64,000 nucleotides of DNA from Bacillota bacterium (GTDB lineage: Bacteria > Bacillota > Clostridia > Acetivibrionales > DTU013), in contig JAEYRB010000007.1 of assembly GCA_023409735.1 (NCBI GenBank), positions 124,001 to 188,000 on the forward strand, in the 5' to 3' direction. Under the pieces are notes generated by a model that ran no database searches, was not told the DNA's origin, and saw only the letters and a program-made list of their open reading frames with translations. The first letter of the stretch is position 1; each line of letters begins with the position of its first letter. The position numbers and the translations under genes were made by a program. This document shows, one piece after another, positions 53,249 to 61,851 of the stretch.

Positions 53249-54313
53249 TCAATTACTATATTCATTCTCCAGTAACTTCAATCCTTCACGCATATCATGC
53301 CCTAGAATTTCCTGAGTCTTAGCAAAATCAAACCTCTCATGAAGCTTATCATGCACCTCAAGAAAAGCCTTCTTACCATATTTTCTTATAAACATAGCCT
53401 GCGCCTTAGCTGAAGCTGCTCCATCATTATCCGGTGTATAGAAGCCTTTTGTACAGTCTTCCAGTTCTGAACATTCATAGCATCCATCTATGTTCTTCTC
53501 CATACAGCAAACCATATTAGGACATCTCTTGTCCTCGCATATTGTTGCAAAGGAGCATGTATTATACTCCGTCCTGCAGGATCCACACCATTCACCTAAG
53601 AAGCAGTGATTGCATGAAAAACCGCAATATGCTATAGGATCAACACCCTTACGGGCATTTTTGCACAGCTTATTTTTGATCCGCTGCATCGCCTGGATAT
53701 GCATGATCCAATGCCTGCTGAATGGCATTTTGATCAAGCCACGAATATCTTTACCGCACCAGTAATCGATGAGCCAAATGGCATTCCCATCCAAACTGAC
53801 ACAACCGGTTTCTGTAAGCCTTTCCTTATCCGCCTCCGAATAACTTGTCTTCATCTTTGAATACTCGAGTTTTGAAAGAATTGAGTTAGTAGAAAGCATA
53901 ACTTCTTTGGCGTATTCATATAAAGCCCTGATATTAAGTTTCCTTGAAAATTCTGCGATATCATGTCCCTGCAGCTCATTGCCGGTCGTAATGATCGGCG
54001 AGCCGATTTTCTTCTGATAGTTGCCAGCCATAAATATCTGCTCGTCCCTTGCAATCAAAGTATGTGCTACGATATCCTCAATTCGAAAGATGTGCCAGAT
54101 AGAATATGAAAGCGTCTTACTGTGATAACCCTTCGCATTTACAAAAGGCATCTGATAAAATGCCTCAGCAGGATACCCGTTCACGATCTGTGAAATCTGC
54201 TCAAACATTTCCTTCCGGAATTCAATTAGTAATTCTATTCCGTCCTTATATGTAGTTTCTTTCCCAAGAAGAATCTGAATCTGTGCATTCTTCTCTGACC
54301 ATTCCTTGTTCAT
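53249..54313 (-). CDS. DinB-like domain fused to a cysteine-rich DUF3795-like domain
   Basis: 354 residues. N-terminal about 200 residues look DinB/YfiT-like, a four-helix metal-binding fold (HSKTLSYSIWHIFRIEDIVAHTLI... and RHWIMHIQAM). The last about 120 residues carry a cysteine-rich segment, AYCGFSCNHCFLGEWCGSCRTEYNTCSF...CPNMVCCMEKNIDGCYECSELEDC, typical of DUF3795. The combination suggests a metal-dependent thiol-transfer or stress enzyme; that is inference. GGAGG lies 11 bases before ATG. Single gene. Confidence 0.7.
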   Translation of the reverse strand: MNKEWSEKNAQIQILLGKETTYKDGIELLIEFRKEMFEQISQIVNGYPAEAFYQMPFVNAKGYHSKTLSYSIWHIFRIEDIVAHTLIARDEQIFMAGNYQKKIGSPIITTGNELQGHDIAEFSRKLNIRALYEYAKEVMLSTNSILSKLEYSKMKTSYSEADKERLTETGCVSLDGNAIWLIDYWCGKDIRGLIKMPFSRHWIMHIQAMQRIKNKLCKNARKGVDPIAYCGFSCNHCFLGEWCGSCRTEYNTCSFATICEDKRCPNMVCCMEKNIDGCYECSELEDCTKGFYTPDNDGAASAKAQAMFIRKYGKKAFLEVHDKLHERFDFAKTQEILGHDMREGLKLLENEYSN

Positions 54314-54469
54314 TGAGCGTTTAGCCTCCTTTATTCCCTCCAGCCATTTGTGCGAGTATATTTTTAGTGATCACCTCATAAGTTTGAAAAATACCTAAGC
54401 TACTATTTTATACCAATATTATATAACATTTCATCTTGCAGAACAAGTGTTCTTTTTTATATTATCATT

Positions 54470-54738
54470 TCATACGTACCATACTCCAGTAACTTCAAAA
54501 AGATTATCCAAAATTGTATCAGAAAGTTCATCCATTTCCCTGTTTGCAGGCAATAGGTCCGAAACCATAATTGCATGTAATTTTCCAGCATAGGCACCCC
54601 TAATATCATTGTATGAGTCCTCAATACCATATGCTTTTCTTGACTCTATGACTAGTCCTCACAAGCTCTAAAAAATATATCCTGAGCTGGTTTACTTCTA
54701 TTAGCCATGGCAATTGCCCACTATGTCAATAGGTACTT
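54470..54738 (-). pseudogene. HAD-family hydrolase relic (beta-phosphoglucomutase-like C-terminal part)
   Basis: Fragments in shifting frames read ANRSKPAQDIFFRACED, then LVIESRKAYGIEDSYNDIRGAYAGKLHAIMVSDLLPANREMDELSDTI and LDNLFEVTGVW before a stop. KPAxDIF and GIEDSxNxIRxAxAG are the conserved late motifs of HAD phosphatases of the beta-phosphoglucomutase type. A lost base near 54655 joins the first two pieces. The N-terminal half with the catalytic DxD is absent. Confidence 0.7.
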
Positions 54739-54767
54739 CTCCCATAAAATATTACTAGCTACAAAAT

Positions 54768-55297
54768 TCACGCATCAATTACATTACAGGAATATTTAAA
54801 CTCGCCGGCCAATCCCGGTTCATCAGGATACTGCCGCTCGCCTTTACTTTCAAGTGAAAGTCCTATTTTCTCCATGACATGTGCCGAGTTAAGATTCCGA
54901 CAATCACAATGAGCAACCAGCTTTTTTACTTTTAACTGTTTAACTGCAAATGACTTAATTGCAAGTGCAGCTTCAGTTGCAAATCCCTTTCCCCAATATT
55001 TTTTATTGAGAATCCAGCCTAACTCGCCATCAGATTTGTCTTCATTTAAATATACGAACACCGCTCCGATGTGTACAGAATCATAAAGAATAGCAAATTC
55101 ATAAAAGATGTTTCTTCCTTTTGCCATTCCGCACTTATACATTCTAAAAAGTGGCGTGTTTCTTCTATACTTTTATGAGGGAAATAAATCATGTATTTAG
55201 TATTCTCTATGTCTGACGCATATTCATATACCGTCCATAAATCTAAAACATTAAGCGGACGTAATAACAATCTTTCGGTTCTTAGTTCCATATGCAT
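54768..55297 (-). pseudogene. GNAT acetyltransferase interrupted by a one-base frameshift
   Basis: The 5' frame reads MHMELRTERLLLRPLNVLDLWTVYEYASD...EWQKEETSF and stops being family-like; the 3' frame supplies FYEFAILYDSVHIGAVFVYL...LGWILNKKYWGKGFATEAALAIKSFAVKQL and the terminal RNLNSAHVMEKIGL. Joined, they make a normal RimJ/RimL-type acetyltransferase of about 175 residues. The break falls in a T-run (TCTTTTATG on the minus strand); one more T restores the frame. Either a recent mutation or a sequencing error. Confidence 0.75.
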
Positions 55298-55393
55298 TAG
55301 GATCTCTTTTGTCTTGTCCCTCTTGACATATTTTCCCACCCCGCTACTATTATAATATAACTGTCCATAAACATCGACCAAGAACTGGTCTGA

Positions 55394-55419
55394 CCCCCAA
55401 AAAGTATACAAAATGGGGA
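55394..55419. repeat. Small palindromic element upstream of the GNAT pseudogene
   Basis: CCCCCA and TGGGG arms flank an A/T core centred on the palindrome GTATAC, next to GGTCTGACCCC and GGTCCCA. Such ends occur in REP- or transposon-like palindromes; no transposase is present. Confidence 0.35.
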
Positions 55420-55476
55420 CGATTATGGTAAGAGGTCCCACCTACTTGGTAGAAGTTTATTGGGGCGAGAAAAATA

Positions 55477-56316
55477 TCAATTATCTAGTAGTGATTTTAT
55501 TTTTTCAGCAGTATCCGTTCCATGTAATGGAACATGCACAATCATTTTCAAACCCTTATTATCCGATACTTCAAAGTTATTTACTTCAAAATCTAATATC
55601 CCCACAGTAGGGTGATTTAGTTTTTTGTATTTTTCACAGGTACTTTCAATTTCATGTAAAGACCACAATGCCGTAAACTCAGTGCTCTGTATTTTTAAAT
55701 CATCTATAAACTGAACCAGCCAAGGGTCTTCTACATATTGCCCGCAGCTTGCTCGAAAAGCACCCAACAAGCGCTTTGCATATAGGCTCCAATCAGAAAA
55801 TAATTGCTTAAAATCCTTATTTGTGAACATCGACCAAACTACATTTCGTTCACGAACATTCATATCAGCAAAATCTCCGAAAAGCAAACAGGCTTCTTTA
55901 TTCCAAGCTATTACATTCCACCGCTGATCCATAATTAGTGACGGACAAAAGACCAGGCTATCAAGCACATGTTGAAGCGCAGGATCTACTTTACTCTTAT
56001 ATTCTCGAGCATCAATCGGAATCGTCTGATCAGCTAAAAGATAAAGATGTCTGCGCTCATTTTTATCAAGCAACAAAACTCTACATAAACTTTCTATTAC
56101 CGACGAGGAAACATGAATATTTCTCCCCTGTTCAAGCCATGTATACCATGTCAGCCCAATTCCTGCCAACTGAGCTACTTCCTCTCTTCTCAATCCAGAA
56201 GTCCTTCGACGTGATGTGACTGAAAGTCCGACTTGCGAAGGTAAAATTTTAGATCTACGGTTCTTTAAGAAATCAGCCAGCTCTTTGAGTCGATAATTCT
56301 CACTATTTAATACCAT
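55477..56316 (-). CDS. XRE-family regulator with MmyB-like ligand-binding domain
   Basis: 279 residues. Helix-turn-helix (about 10-75, with GLRREEVAQLAGIGLTWYTWLEQGR) and an MmyB-like PAS-related domain (about 100-275: DPALQHVLDSLVFCPSLIMDQRWNVIAWNKEA, then NVVWSMF). These regulators bind fatty-acid-like ligands in characterised relatives. The ATG is 12 bases from AGG; a TTG two codons upstream is nearer. It is divergent from the VOC protein gene and may control it. Confidence 0.88.
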   Translation of the reverse strand: MVLNSENYRLKELADFLKNRRSKILPSQVGLSVTSRRRTSGLRREEVAQLAGIGLTWYTWLEQGRNIHVSSSVIESLCRVLLLDKNERRHLYLLADQTIPIDAREYKSKVDPALQHVLDSLVFCPSLIMDQRWNVIAWNKEACLLFGDFADMNVRERNVVWSMFTNKDFKQLFSDWSLYAKRLLGAFRASCGQYVEDPWLVQFIDDLKIQSTEFTALWSLHEIESTCEKYKKLNHPTVGILDFEVNNFEVSDNKGLKMIVHVPLHGTDTAEKIKSLLDN

Positions 56317-56425
56317 AATCAAAATTGCCTGTCATAAATTATACTAGGATATTTTAACTCCTATTACAATTATATATTATATTCTATAATTTGACTAGAA
56401 AATTTAATGAATGGAGAATGTATAT

Positions 56426-56800
56426 ATGAAGTATTTATGGACTACAATCCATGTAAAGAACATGGAAGAATCAATTCTTTTTTATTCTGACCTTTTGGGG
56501 CTTCAAGTATTGCAGCGATTTCCTGCAGGACCTGGAATAGAGATTGCTTTTATGGGCAACGGTTTGGATAATGAAACCTTGGTCGAACTCTATGCAAATA
56601 GTAATAACACAGCAGTAAATTTCAGCGAATTCATATCCGTTGGTTTTGCAGTTGATTCTATTGATACAATATTTGATATCGTAAAAGGAAAAAACATTCC
56701 AACACATAATGGACCATTTGAAACTCCGAAATTTAAGTGGTTTACCATTAAAGATCCAAATGGCTTAAGTGTCCAGTTTTTTCAACAGAAAAACAAGTAA
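56426..56800 (+). CDS. VOC/glyoxalase-family protein
   Basis: 124 residues, one vicinal-oxygen-chelate domain: WTTIHVKNMEESILFYSDLLGLQVLQRF at the N-terminus and FKWFTIKDPNGLSVQFFQQ at the end. The first metal histidine (TIHV) and a glutamate (LVELY) are visible. Could be a glyoxalase, antibiotic-resistance protein or binding protein. GGAG lies 9 bases before the chosen ATG. Divergently transcribed from the MmyB-type regulator. Confidence 0.85.
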   Translation: MKYLWTTIHVKNMEESILFYSDLLGLQVLQRFPAGPGIEIAFMGNGLDNETLVELYANSNNTAVNFSEFISVGFAVDSIDTIFDIVKGKNIPTHNGPFETPKFKWFTIKDPNGLSVQFFQQKNK

Positions 56801-57284
56801 GCGTTAGTTATAAGTTAAGCAGTTTACCTTGCCTCGAAAGAGCGAATTATTTTAACGCATTTCAGATTACACTAAGATGCAAAGCCTATTTGAGGCAAAG
56901 GTATACTTGCATAGTGCTTACATCCACGGTATGACAGTGTATGGTCTATGTCCTTAATCTCGCACCTCTCGACAATAACCAAACTAGACAGATTGGATGT
57001 CATCCTTCTCTATTTCATATCACGGCAAACTTGAATTTATTTCTTTACCGGTAATGCCTCAATAATATACCAACGCTTATTTGCTATTAGTCTGTCTGAG
57101 CTGAAAGCGCCTATAATCAAATCTTTAATCTTCAAAGTCAACACTCTCTAGCCATTGCAAACCAGCTTTTGGACACAGATGGAGTTAAATAGCAGTGCTG
57201 GCTCCTGGTTATGTACCTGCTGCATTAGTGGTAGACTATGGTTAGCTATTTTTCATAATAAATTTTATTACGAGGTGATCTTTC
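56801..57284. other. Intergenic region, probable deletion scar
   Basis: No supported gene in about 480 bases. It contains an imperfect inverted repeat (CTTGCCTC near 56828 with GAGGCAAAGG near 56892) and only short frames without ribosome sites. It precedes the RidA-DpaL chimera and probably belongs to the same degraded stretch. Confidence 0.4.
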
Positions 57285-57932
57285 ATGAAAGAAATTATTA
57301 TTACATCAGATGCTCCACAAGCTATCGGCCCATATTCTCAAGCAGTTAAAGCAAACGGTTTTCTGTTTGTATCCGGTCAGCTGCCAATCGACCCTGCAAC
57401 AGGCAATTTTGCATCCGGTGGTGTAGAAGAGCAAACTGAAGCTGGAGTTGGTGCCTTAAGTGGTGGACTTACAGGATTCTTTGCTGATCTCTACGGTGAT
57501 AATGAAGATCATCCTATAGTTACTATTATTGAACCAAATAAAGCAGATTGCATCTATCGTACTGCAAAAGCAAATAATGGAAAGCTTCATTTTGTTATAG
57601 GCGATATGAATACTATCATGGCCGTTCTTGCATGCGGAGAGCCGTGTACTATTGGTTGGAATATACTGCATGACCATGCAGACAATTTTGTGTCTATGCC
57701 TGACTATGTGGCCGCTAAGGGTATGCGTATTTTAGGTAACCCTCTCTCAGGTGATGATAAAGTTATTTCAGGTGAGAGTGGAGCAACTACATTGGGATTC
57801 GTAGCTGAGGTTATGCAAAATCCTAATCCGGACTGGCTGCGTGAGCAATTAAAACTAGATAAAGATAGTACGATACTATGCTTCTCTACTGAAGGAGATA
57901 CCGATAAAGCCAATTACCGCCGCATTGTATAG
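57285..57932 (+). CDS. In-frame chimera: RidA N-terminus joined to diaminopropionate ammonia-lyase C-terminus
   Basis: 215 residues. Residues 1-52 (MKEIIITSDAPQAIGPYSQ...GQLPIDPATGN) are the start of a RidA/YjgF enamine deaminase. From about residue 53 (AGVGALSGGLTGFFADLYGD) to the end (CFSTEGDTDKANYRRIV) the protein is the C-terminal about 160 residues of DpaL, with EPNKADCIYRTAKANNGKLHFV, ACGEPCTIGWNIL and GNPLSGDDKVISGESGA. The RidA catalytic C-terminus and the PLP lysine region of DpaL are missing, so neither activity is expected. GAGGTGAT precedes the ATG. Formed most simply by a deletion in a former ridA-dpaL gene pair; the reading frame stayed open. Confidence 0.85.
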   Translation: MKEIIITSDAPQAIGPYSQAVKANGFLFVSGQLPIDPATGNFASGGVEEQTEAGVGALSGGLTGFFADLYGDNEDHPIVTIIEPNKADCIYRTAKANNGKLHFVIGDMNTIMAVLACGEPCTIGWNILHDHADNFVSMPDYVAAKGMRILGNPLSGDDKVISGESGATTLGFVAEVMQNPNPDWLREQLKLDKDSTILCFSTEGDTDKANYRRIV

Positions 57933-57977
57933 GATGGTCAAAATCCAAGCTTCTAATTTCGTGAACAATGATATCAA

Positions 57978-58739
57978 TCAAAACATTTCTGTAAGAAGCC
58001 TGCATTCTTCATTGCGATATTTTTTCGGCGTTTTACCGTAATGTTTTCTGAAAACCTCGGTAAAATGACTTTGTGTTGCGAAGCTAAGAAGCGAGCTTAT
58101 CTCTGTTATCGAATACTCTGAAAATTTAAGATATATAGCGGCCTTTTCAAGCTTTTGATTCATAATATATTCTGAAACAGTACATCCAAGATCTTTTTTA
58201 AACGACTCGGAAAGCTGAGCCTGAGAGATGCCGACATAGGACGCTATATCGGCTAATGTAATCTTTGAATGTAATCGGCAGGTAATATATTCCATTGCCG
58301 TTCGTGTGTTGCGGCCGACAGAGGTAAATTTGCTGAGATTGGTTCGGCGCGTATACTCGTGCAGCATTTGTCCGAACAGCATTGCCACATCGTCTAAATT
58401 CTGCTGCTTTAATACCTCTTGAACAAAAACCTCGGACATGATCATGGAGGTATCCATATCAAGCCCGTATTCAACTGCAATTCGACTAGCAAGCGTCGAA
58501 TATATAATAAACAATATTTTCGAGTTTTCGAGAGTATCTGGAGAATATCTTCCTATACAAAAGTACTCAAGAGAGTCACGAAATTTTTTTACCTCTCCCG
58601 GTATAAGTGATTCATCACCGAGACGGATACAAAGATATCGTTTCATGGAATCCAGATACGACGTAGGGAACATGAAGTTTTCCTGTCTCAAGAGCAATCC
58701 CTCAAGAACCTTTTTATCGATATATCCTTCTTCTATCAT
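57978..58739 (-). CDS. AraC-family transcriptional regulator
   Basis: 253 residues. C-terminal double helix-turn-helix (about 150-250): CRLHSKITLADIASYVGISQAQLSESFKKDLG and YSITEISSLLSFATQSHFTEVFRKHYGKTPKKYR. The N-terminal about 140 residues are a helical regulatory domain not of the cupin type. ATG about 8 bases after AAGG. It lies downstream of, and in line with, the glycosidase and transporter genes and is a candidate sugar sensor for them. Confidence 0.88.
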   Translation of the reverse strand: MIEEGYIDKKVLEGLLLRQENFMFPTSYLDSMKRYLCIRLGDESLIPGEVKKFRDSLEYFCIGRYSPDTLENSKILFIIYSTLASRIAVEYGLDMDTSMIMSEVFVQEVLKQQNLDDVAMLFGQMLHEYTRRTNLSKFTSVGRNTRTAMEYITCRLHSKITLADIASYVGISQAQLSESFKKDLGCTVSEYIMNQKLEKAAIYLKFSEYSITEISSLLSFATQSHFTEVFRKHYGKTPKKYRNEECRLLTEMF

Positions 58740-58969
58740 AATATCAGCCTTCAATATTGTTTATTTTCAATAGTGTGTAAAAAATTATAGCACTACATCG
58801 ATATTTTTACAAGAATTATTGTTCTCCTCTTTTTACAATATATTATATAATCGTTAATTCAAGTTATATTTTTATATACTTGTTGAGCTTAACATGCTTA
58901 GCAAATATTAAATGTTAATACCGATTCGCGTACCGTACCAACATAATTAAGGTTATTATTGAGATAAAT

Positions 58970-60718
58970 CTATTCCTCAAGAAACAGCGAACCGAGAACA
59001 AGGAATGTCATGCCGGTCCACGACATACGGTTCGGGTAGCGTGTCGACCATCTTCCTTCGCAAACATCTTCGCCTGTCCTGGCGTTCATTATCATTGCAA
59101 ATCCACTGTTTTTAAGCGCAGCACAATAACGCTCGGTTATCGTTTTAGCAAGCTCGGTGTGACCACATTCACGCAGTCCAAGGCAGATAAGCATCTGAGA
59201 AGGCGCAAGTATCGGGCCTGCGAGCCATCCAACATCACGATAATTCGGGCTGTCAAGTACTTCACCGGCAAGTCCATAAGGGGTAAGCCACTTGCCTTCC
59301 TCAGCAATATCAGAGGCCATCTTATCGGCAATTTCTTTCGGCAGTCGTTTCCCTAATAGAAGTGGCAGATATGAGGCTATGCTATCACATTCAACGACCT
59401 CATGTGTTTCGTTTATGCACGTAATGAATTTTTCTCCATTCCAGAACTGCTTCAGCATTGCGTCCAGCATTCTGTCGGCTTTATCCTTCCATTCACGTTC
59501 CTCGTAGCTTTTGCCCAGATGGTTCGCCATCTTCGAAAGACTGTCCATGGCAAGAATAAGATATGTGGAGAGGTCTGGGGATTCGGCCGGAACGCCTTTT
59601 GAGAACATCGAGCAGTCATCCCATCCTGATTCATCGGCTGAATCATATTGGGCTATACCATCGTTATCTGTGTCGCGGTATGATAGCCACCAATATACAA
59701 GGCGTGATATTCCCTCATAAAGAATACGGTAGTCATGATAAGGCACAAAGTCAAAATCCGTATACTGAAATAGGAAGCTAAGCGCTAAACCGTGTATTGG
59801 CGGCTTTGTACCGCCAAAATTACGAGAAACATCGTTCACGCAGTCCGGAAGCATGCCGTAGTCGTCCTGATAGCAGAACATAGAGTTGAGAAGCTTCCAT
59901 GCAAGCTCAGGATTTTTGTACTGGCCTATGGCCTGATGACACTGCTGCCAGCTAAACGCACCACGGTGTATGCCCTTATTCATATATATGACCTCGGTTC
60001 CGTCAATCGCCATTATATGAGACCATACAAGATATGCGGCAATAATGCGCTCATTTTTATATTTTTGTGGAAGCTCCGGCGCCGTTTTCAAATACTTCGA
60101 AAATTCGCACTCTATATCGGTTATACAATCATCAAACTCCGGATAGTGCTCCATTTTCTTACCATTCGAAGTATAAAGGTGAACGGCAATATCGACAATT
60201 CCCGCATCATTCGGGCGAAACGTGAAGATCGTGTCTCCGGGCATGCTGCGTATAACGTCGAAGGTGGCTTCGACCTCCATTGCACCGCGTACCGGATAAA
60301 GCAGAAGCTTCGGGACAGGATTCATTATGACTTCCCAACTGCCATCGTTGCGCGTTTTGGCTATTTCATGGGCAGCAAGCAGAGGAGTAATGATGACCTC
60401 AACTCCCACAGCCTCTATGCGCAGTATATCTCCCTTCTGCAGGCAAATACGCGCTTTCCCGAATTCACATTCAAGCATAATGCATTCGGGAGTCCCCTTT
60501 GCAGTATATGGAATCTCGTGTCCATCCTTTTTAAGTGCTACCGGGAACAACTTTCCGAAGCGAGAAGTTTGCCCGAAGTTTGAGGAATCAAGGCCTGCAA
60601 GCAGCGCACAGACATATATGCGGTGAAAGCCTTTTTCGTCCCACGCCCCGGCATATAAGAAACAATCGCGCCTACCATAAGAGATTCGTGTCAGATCATA
60701 TTCTACCGATTCAAACAT
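58970..60718 (-). CDS. (alpha/alpha)6-barrel glycoside hydrolase (GH63/GH37-like)
   Basis: 582 residues. An N-terminal beta-domain (about 1-190) precedes a helical barrel with NKGIHRGAFSWQQCHQAIG, DDYGMLPDCVND, the SADESGWDDCSMF acid motif (compare ESG.D[DN]SP in GH63/GH37 enzymes), and the late RDVGWLAGPILAPSQML and RWSTRYPNRMSWTGMTFL. This family acts on alpha-glucosides and related glycans. No signal peptide: a cytoplasmic enzyme acting on imported oligosaccharides. AGGTGGGT is 7 bases before the chosen ATG; an upstream in-frame ATG lacks a site. Confidence 0.75.
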   Translation of the reverse strand: MFESVEYDLTRISYGRRDCFLYAGAWDEKGFHRIYVCALLAGLDSSNFGQTSRFGKLFPVALKKDGHEIPYTAKGTPECIMLECEFGKARICLQKGDILRIEAVGVEVIITPLLAAHEIAKTRNDGSWEVIMNPVPKLLLYPVRGAMEVEATFDVIRSMPGDTIFTFRPNDAGIVDIAVHLYTSNGKKMEHYPEFDDCITDIECEFSKYLKTAPELPQKYKNERIIAAYLVWSHIMAIDGTEVIYMNKGIHRGAFSWQQCHQAIGQYKNPELAWKLLNSMFCYQDDYGMLPDCVNDVSRNFGGTKPPIHGLALSFLFQYTDFDFVPYHDYRILYEGISRLVYWWLSYRDTDNDGIAQYDSADESGWDDCSMFSKGVPAESPDLSTYLILAMDSLSKMANHLGKSYEEREWKDKADRMLDAMLKQFWNGEKFITCINETHEVVECDSIASYLPLLLGKRLPKEIADKMASDIAEEGKWLTPYGLAGEVLDSPNYRDVGWLAGPILAPSQMLICLGLRECGHTELAKTITERYCAALKNSGFAMIMNARTGEDVCEGRWSTRYPNRMSWTGMTFLVLGSLFLEE

Positions 60719-60807
60719 AGCTAACCCACCTTTTAAAATATACCATCTGCCGGTCAGCGTATAATCCGACAGATCAGTGAACAAATGAAAGTCAATAAAT
60801 ATTATTT

Positions 60808-61818
60808 TTACAGCATATCATACTGCTGTTTCGCTCCACAGCCGGGTAACATTTTTTCGATGAAATGAAGTTTTTTAGCCTCTTCAAAAGGGATAGGCGT
60901 TTTTGTCCAGTCTATCTCTTTTTCGTGTCCGGCATAATCCATGATTCTTACCGAGAAAAGTTTTCCATCGTCTCCTCGCTCATAGGCGGCTATACATGAA
61001 AGCGAAATACGGTTGAAGTTTTCCTGTCCATGCTTCGATACGACATGCACCCATTCAATGACGCAGGTCTTTCCATCGTCAATTATGGTCTCGTAGCGCA
61101 TAATGATTCCTGATGGAATATACGGCTGCATTCTTGTGAATGCTGCACGGATATCCTCCTTTGTCATCCTGTAGCTTCCTGAGGGTGTCTTACCTGGGTC
61201 GTAATATTGATACCCGCCCATACAGATCTCATCGCCCATTGAACCGAGAATCTTTTCAACGTCAACAGCAGGCTGATGATGCAGTGCCTCATAATACTCC
61301 CGTACAGCGCCTGTCAGCAGTCCCGGGTCGCCCATCTCAAGATGTGCAGACTTAAACATCGGCATTCTGTAGGGCGTAAGGCCCGGTACCATCGAGAAGT
61401 GGCAATATATACGCACCTCATCAAGCATTTTCGGTGTGCGGAAATCAGCAATAATATACATCGGTACCTGATTGATTTCTCCCTCTGCCACAAAGTTTAC
61501 CGATACCTCAAGTGCAACGCGGCCGTTAGCTATTGTCTGGATGCACGGAACCGCAAATGAGCGTTCGGCACCGAAGCGTGCATTCCAGCCTGCAACGAAT
61601 TCACATATTCTGTCGAGGCCCTCAAAACGCTCATAGGGAGTGTCGATAACCGGCGGGACATCTCCGAACAGCTTCTTTTCCGCAAAAAGCGATCGTACAC
61701 CGTCAGCATTTTCTGCGCACACCTCCTGTATAAACAAAAGCTCGGGTGAGTCAAGCTTTATAGGATGTGTACCCGCATACAACTTTTCAAGTTCGCTATA
61801 GTGTCTGACTTTCATCAT
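60808..61818 (-). CDS. Tandem NTF2-like (SnoaL-like) protein
   Basis: 336 residues holding two NTF2-like alpha+beta barrels: about 25-160 (CAENADGVRSLFAE...YERFEGLDRICEFVAGW...ALEVSVNFV) and about 170-310 (LTGAVREYYEALHHQPAVDVEKILGSMGD...TKEDIRAAFTRM...CVIEWVHVV). Such folds bind small polar ligands or catalyse isomerisation/dehydration. Its place between sugar permeases and glycosidase suggests a sugar-modifying or sensing role, unproven. AAGGAAGGA before the ATG. Confidence 0.7.
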   Translation of the reverse strand: MMKVRHYSELEKLYAGTHPIKLDSPELLFIQEVCAENADGVRSLFAEKKLFGDVPPVIDTPYERFEGLDRICEFVAGWNARFGAERSFAVPCIQTIANGRVALEVSVNFVAEGEINQVPMYIIADFRTPKMLDEVRIYCHFSMVPGLTPYRMPMFKSAHLEMGDPGLLTGAVREYYEALHHQPAVDVEKILGSMGDEICMGGYQYYDPGKTPSGSYRMTKEDIRAAFTRMQPYIPSGIIMRYETIIDDGKTCVIEWVHVVSKHGQENFNRISLSCIAAYERGDDGKLFSVRIMDYAGHEKEIDWTKTPIPFEEAKKLHFIEKMLPGCGAKQQYDML

Positions 61819-61851
61819 CAAATTCCTTCCTTAAAATTTTATAAAATAACC

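Noticed and set aside
57010..57140. Short minus-strand frame reading KDLIIGAFSSDRLIANKRWYIIEALPVKK
   Set aside because: Only about 33 codons, no ribosome site, no family match; may be a relic but not supportable.
59792..60583. 263-codon plus-strand frame opposite the glycosidase gene
   Set aside because: Antisense to a domain-supported gene; no start signal.
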